8,715 nucleotides of DNA, from NCBI GenBank assembly GCA_020439485.1, contig JAGQSP010000540.1:1-8715 (forward strand), in the 5' to 3' direction. Below the pieces are notes generated by a model. The model saw only the letters and a program-made list of their open reading frames with translations. It did no database searches and had not been told where the DNA came from. Position 1 is the stretch's first letter. Every line of letters starts with the position of its first letter. Positions 6,267-8,715 of this stretch are shown here, one piece after another. Origin of the DNA: Acidimicrobiales bacterium. GTDB taxonomy: Bacteria; Actinomycetota; Acidimicrobiia; Acidimicrobiales; Poriferisodalaceae. The position numbers and the translations under genes were made by a program.

Positions 6267-7067
6267 ATGACATCGCCAGAACAGTCCGATCGTCTGAAGG
6301 CGCTGATGGACCGCAGCCCCCGGGCCGAGTCGGCCCCTCGTGCGCCCCGCACGTCCGAGGCGCGGCCCCGCAGCACAGAAGCACCTCAGCCTCGCACCGG
6401 CAGCGCAGTCGCTGCCAAGGCATCGATGGCAACCACCAAGATCGCCGCAGCAACTGCTTCGACGCTCACCTTTGCAGCGATCGTCGCAGCGATGGGGCCT
6501 CTGGCCCAGGAGGCAGTGCTGACAGCCGACGCCTCCGATGCCGAGGTTCCCGAACCCGATGGCCTGCCCATGGCCCAGGCCCAAGCACCAACCGTTCTGG
6601 TAGAGGTGGTCCCGCCCAGCAGCGTGGCCGCGGCGCCAGAGACCACCGAGTCGGTGCCTGGTGACCCTGCGGTGGCCGACCCGGTCACAGGCGAGCCTTC
6701 CACCACCCAGGCGCCCGACGCCGCTGCGGCGCTGCCGGCGACCACCGCCGCGCCCCAAACGGGCACGGGCGCCCAGCCTGTTGCACCGGCGACAACCGCC
6801 GCTCCTGCAACGGCTGCACCGGCAACCACGGCCGCTCCGGCAGCAGCTGCACCGGCGACCACGGCTGCTCCTGCAACAGCGGCTCCGGCGACCACGGCTG
6901 CTCCTGCAACAGCGGCACCGGCAACCACGGCTCCTCCGGCAACGGCAGCACCGGCAACCACCGCGGCGCCTCCCGCTCCCACCACCACGGCAGCGCCACC
7001 GCCGCCAACGACAGCAGCTCCTGCGCCCACCACCACCGCTCCCCCGCGAAGCAACAAGAGCGGCTGA
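6267..7067 (+). CDS. Membrane-anchored Ala/Pro/Thr-rich stalk protein
   Basis: 266 residues, ATG 6267 with GAGGGAG (6252-6258) eight bases upstream. Visible layout: a charged, Arg/Pro-rich cytoplasmic N-terminus (1-56, with DRLKALMDRSPRA), one hydrophobic segment (about 57-79), an acidic/Val-Pro stretch (about 84-150), and a C-terminal Ala/Pro/Thr tail containing about five copies of APATTAAPATA (173-235), ending in a basic RSNKSG. There is no globular domain after the tail. By analogy with other Pro/Ala/Thr-rich envelope proteins it may be a rigid, possibly O-glycosylated rod spanning the cell wall; this is inference. It shares its TM-plus-linker plan with the protein at 5470 but lacks that C-terminal domain. 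The ApbE gene starts 1 base after its stop, so it is probably part of the same transcript. I know of no named family. Confidence 0.78.
   Translation: MTSPEQSDRLKALMDRSPRAESAPRAPRTSEARPRSTEAPQPRTGSAVAAKASMATTKIAAATASTLTFAAIVAAMGPLAQEAVLTADASDAEVPEPDGLPMAQAQAPTVLVEVVPPSSVAAAPETTESVPGDPAVADPVTGEPSTTQAPDAAAALPATTAAPQTGTGAQPVAPATTAAPATAAPATTAAPAAAAPATTAAPATAAPATTAAPATAAPATTAPPATAAPATTAAPPAPTTTAAPPPPTTAAPAPTTTAPPRSNKSG
6783..6971 (+). repeat. 33-base tandem repeat encoding APATTAAPATA
   Basis: Five full units plus a partial sixth run head to tail from 6783 (units begin at 6783, 6816, 6849, 6882, 6915 and 6948). Protein units are APATTAAPATA with single changes (PAAA in unit 2, APP in unit 5). Codon choice varies between units (GCA/GCG/GCT, ACC/ACG/ACA), though units 3 and 4 are nearly identical in DNA, which points to unit gain by recombination or slippage. 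Confidence 0.85.
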
Positions 7068-7068
7068 C

Positions 7069-8010
7069 ATGCACGACATCTATTTCAGGGCGATGGGGTG
7101 TCGGTGTCGCATAGTCGCCGACGGGGTCAGTGAGGACGAGGCGGTTCGTGCCCGCCAGACGATCGAACGCCTCGACGGGCTGTGGTCGCGGTTCCGCCCC
7201 ACATCCGAGGTCTCCAAGGTCAACGGCTCGGGCGGCGCTCTGTGTGTCGTGTCGCCCGAGACCATGCGCTTGTTCTCGATGGCGGCAGCGGCACAGCGCG
7301 AGACGTCGGGCCTGTTCGATCCGTTCATGTTGAACCAGCTGATGCGGCTCGGCTACTCGAGATCATTCGAAACCATCCGGGGCCGAGACATCCGCATCTC
7401 CCAGGGCGAGGAGCCCATCACAACCGACTGCAGCCTCTCCCGTTTGCAGCTGTTCCCAGAAATCAGCGCAGTCGCTCTGAGTTCTGGATGCAGCTTCGAC
7501 CCGGGCGGTATCGGCAAGGGCTTGGCCGCAGACATCGTCACCGAGCAGCTGCTGGCCGCCGGTGCCACCACCGCCTACGTCGAGGTCGGCGGTGACACCG
7601 CATTCGCCGGGACCTCCTGGACCGGTGAACAGTGGGTCGTCGAGATCGGCCACCCAGACGATGACTCGACGGTGGCTACTATCTCGTCGCCGGGGGGTGC
7701 GATCGCCACCAGCAGCACACAGGGCAGGCGTTGGCACGTCGGTGGTGTCGTCGTTCACCACATTCTCGACCCCAGTACCGGCCGGCCCGCCGACACCGAT
7801 CTCGTCGGTGTCAGTGTCGCCGGCGGTACGGCTGCGTGGGCCGAGGTGTGTGCAAAGAGCATCCTGATAGCCGGCTCGCAGATGGCTCGACATCTGGCCG
7901 ACAGGTTTTGTGTGGCCGGCCTTGCGATCACCGATGAAGGAAACCTGATCGATCTGGGAACAGAATCATCGGTCGAGGTGGGCCGTCGAGGCGTGGAGGT
8001 GGCGGCATGA
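7069..8010 (+). CDS. apbE: FAD:protein FMN transferase (ApbE family)
   Basis: Transfers FMN from FAD onto a Thr (or Ser) of target proteins, Mg-dependent; targets are usually membrane-linked or exported redox proteins. The 313-residue product shows family motifs in order: WSRFRPTSEVSKVN (39-52), FDPFMLNQLMRLGY (83-96), DPGGIGKGLAAD (144-155), AYVEVGGD (169-176), IATSSTQGRRW (212-222) and HHILDPSTGRP (230-240). Length is normal. ATG 7069 starts one base after the stop of the stalk gene, with a weak AAGAG (7056-7060). The frame is open upstream to 6661 but that part is an Arg/Pro-rich shadow of the repeat gene. No signal peptide or lipobox is visible, so the enzyme may work in the cytoplasm on targets that are later exported. 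It overlaps the ferric-reductase-like gene by 4 bases (ATGA). The target is not evident in the window. Confidence 0.93.
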   Translation: MHDIYFRAMGCRCRIVADGVSEDEAVRARQTIERLDGLWSRFRPTSEVSKVNGSGGALCVVSPETMRLFSMAAAAQRETSGLFDPFMLNQLMRLGYSRSFETIRGRDIRISQGEEPITTDCSLSRLQLFPEISAVALSSGCSFDPGGIGKGLAADIVTEQLLAAGATTAYVEVGGDTAFAGTSWTGEQWVVEIGHPDDDSTVATISSPGGAIATSSTQGRRWHVGGVVVHHILDPSTGRPADTDLVGVSVAGGTAAWAEVCAKSILIAGSQMARHLADRFCVAGLAITDEGNLIDLGTESSVEVGRRGVEVAA

Positions 8011-8570
8011 GCGAGCAGATCTGGTGGTACGTGGCACGCTCGGGCGGCATCGTGGCTTGGGGCCTGCTGGCCCTGTCGATGTGCTGGGGCTTGATGGTGT
8101 CGACCAGGGCCGCGAACAGCGCGGCCAGTCCCAAGAACATCCTCGGCATGCACAGGTACTGGAGCCTGCTGTCGGTTGTGTTCACGGGAGTGCACATCGC
8201 GGGCCTGGTTGCCGACAACTACGTGACCTTCGGGTGGGCAGAGGTTTTGGTTCCGTGGGCTTCTGAGTGGCAGCCGACGCCCGTGGCGTGGGGGGTCATC
8301 GGGTTCTACCTGTTGGTGGCCATCGAGGTCACCTCACTGTTGATGCGCCGGATGCCCCGGCCGATGTGGGGTGCAATTCACCGTATGAGTTTTGCGCTGT
8401 TCGTGTTCGCGACCCTGCACGGCATACAGGCCGGAACCGACATCTCAAACGTCTGGTACCGGCTGGCGCTGCTTGCAGCCATCAACATCGTTGCGTTCCT
8501 GACGGTTCTGACCCTGCTGGCAAAGGGCCGGCGAGCGGCCGACAAGGTGCCCGCACCGGCCGCCGGCTGA
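8007..8570 (+). CDS. Ferric-reductase-like transmembrane (heme b) protein
   Basis: 187-residue integral membrane protein of the ferric reductase-like transmembrane domain type (the fold shared by FRE/NOX and MsrQ). About five or six hydrophobic segments are visible: around 12-31, 50-70, 92-114, 122-141 and 152-172. Four histidines sit as two pairs on separate helices, H49/H63 (in GMHRYWSLLSVVFTGVH) and H125/H138 (in IHRMSFALFVFATLH), the arrangement expected for two stacked b hemes carrying electrons across the membrane. No FAD/NAD(P)H domain is attached, so it needs a separate electron donor or acceptor. The start ATG 8007 overlaps the apbE stop (ATGA) and has GGAGG (7995-7999) seven bases upstream, a strong case for translational coupling. 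The pairing with ApbE suggests that it exchanges electrons with a flavinylated protein at the cell surface. The actual substrate is unknown. Confidence 0.87.
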   Translation: MSEQIWWYVARSGGIVAWGLLALSMCWGLMVSTRAANSAASPKNILGMHRYWSLLSVVFTGVHIAGLVADNYVTFGWAEVLVPWASEWQPTPVAWGVIGFYLLVAIEVTSLLMRRMPRPMWGAIHRMSFALFVFATLHGIQAGTDISNVWYRLALLAAINIVAFLTVLTLLAKGRRAADKVPAPAAG

Positions 8571-8577
8571 TTAGCTA

Positions 8578-8603
8578 CGCGGCACGCGCAGTGGCGTGCT
8601 GCG
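8578..8603 (+). terminator. Strong hairpin at the end of the apbE operon
   Basis: CGCGGCACGC (8578-8587) pairs with GCGTGCTGCG (8594-8603) around a 6-base loop, a 10-base stem with one G-U pair, beginning 7 bases after the stop at 8570. No T-run follows, so it would be a U-less terminator, or it could protect the 3' end of the transcript. Position right after the last gene of the run supports the call. Confidence 0.55.
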
Positions 8604-8628
8604 GTGCGCGCGACTACGCTAGGTGGTC

Positions 8629-8715
8629 ATGCAGCAACGAATCCCCCGCAAGGGATCGACGCTGTGCGGCAAGATATCGATCCTCACCATCACAACCGGC
8701 TTGCTGGCGGCCCTG
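8629..8715 (+). CDS. Start of a membrane or exported protein, cut by the window end
   Basis: Only the first 29 residues are present, open to the last base. They begin with a basic stretch (QQRIPRKGS) and run into a hydrophobic segment (ISILTITTGLLAAL), as in a signal peptide or a first membrane helix. AGGTGG (8621-8626) sits very close to the ATG. TACGCT (8615-8620), 8 bases before the ATG, could instead be a -10 box giving a leaderless message. In other genomes genes beside ApbE/ferric-reductase pairs are often FMN-binding proteins or sensor kinases, and either would fit this N-terminus, but nothing here decides it. The separate hairpin upstream suggests its own promoter. Confidence 0.45.
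   Translation, partial: MQQRIPRKGSTLCGKISILTITTGLLAAL

Noticed and set aside
6783..6971. CRISPR-like array
   Set aside because: The 33-base units are contiguous, without spacers, in frame, and encode a regular Ala/Pro/Thr peptide.
6661..8010. N-terminally extended ApbE (449 residues)
   Set aside because: The first 136 residues are an Arg/Pro/Gln-rich out-of-frame reading of the stalk-repeat gene; ApbE similarity begins at the ATG at 7069.
1..8715. tRNA, rRNA, insertion sequence or phage attachment site
   Set aside because: No cloverleaf, rRNA-like segment, transposase or terminal inverted repeats were recognised by eye on either strand.

Overview
The window is high-GC DNA that is almost fully coding, with GTG and probably TTG starts next to ATG. 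It has a SepF-like gene, a small sigma-70/ECF-type factor, and several membrane-anchored proteins with long Ala/Ser/Thr/Pro-rich extracytoplasmic stretches. This combination suggests an actinobacterium, and the style resembles Acidimicrobiia (Ilumatobacter/Microthrix-like). That placement is an inference from composition and gene style, not from a marker gene.

Layout. (1) 25-639 (+): EngB/YsxC ribosome-assembly GTPase. It converges, with only 4 bases between stop codons, on (2) 644-958 (-): a short SepF-like protein reduced to the FtsZ-binding core domain. (3) A 137-base divergent spacer (959-1095) leads into fhs (1096-2793), followed by folD (2832-3749). These are two linked enzymes of tetrahydrofolate one-carbon metabolism: Fhs charges THF with formate, and FolD interconverts the 10-formyl, methenyl and methylene forms. 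(4) A 183-base spacer holds a hairpin and an ECF-promoter-like motif. It is followed by a SigE/ECF-like sigma factor (most likely TTG start at 3933) that overlaps by 8 bases a single-pass membrane protein (4429-5277). The latter sits in the position of an anti-sigma factor but has no zinc-type anti-sigma motif. (5) After a 192-base spacer comes a tightly packed run of four genes: a membrane-anchored protein with a poly-Asp loop (5470-6264), a membrane-anchored protein that is essentially a TM segment plus an 11-residue-repeat stalk (6267-7067), an ApbE-type FAD:protein FMN transferase (7069-8010), and a ferric-reductase-like heme membrane protein (8007-8570). Gaps are 2, 1 and -4 bases, so this looks like one transcript. 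A strong hairpin follows, and then the start of another membrane or exported protein that runs off the window (8629-8715).

How the parts may work together. The first half is housekeeping. The second half (about 3.8-8.6 kb) looks like a cell-envelope redox locus. ApbE covalently attaches FMN to target proteins. The ferric-reductase-like protein has four histidines in the two-heme arrangement and could move electrons across the membrane. The sigma/membrane-protein pair could control the locus. The protein that would receive the FMN is not in the window: neither stalk protein has an intact ApbE target motif, so the acceptor may be the truncated downstream gene or lie elsewhere. The membrane protein beside the sigma factor and the first protein of the ApbE run appear to share a small C-terminal beta-type domain plus an acidic segment. 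That is the main observation here that no family name I know explains.
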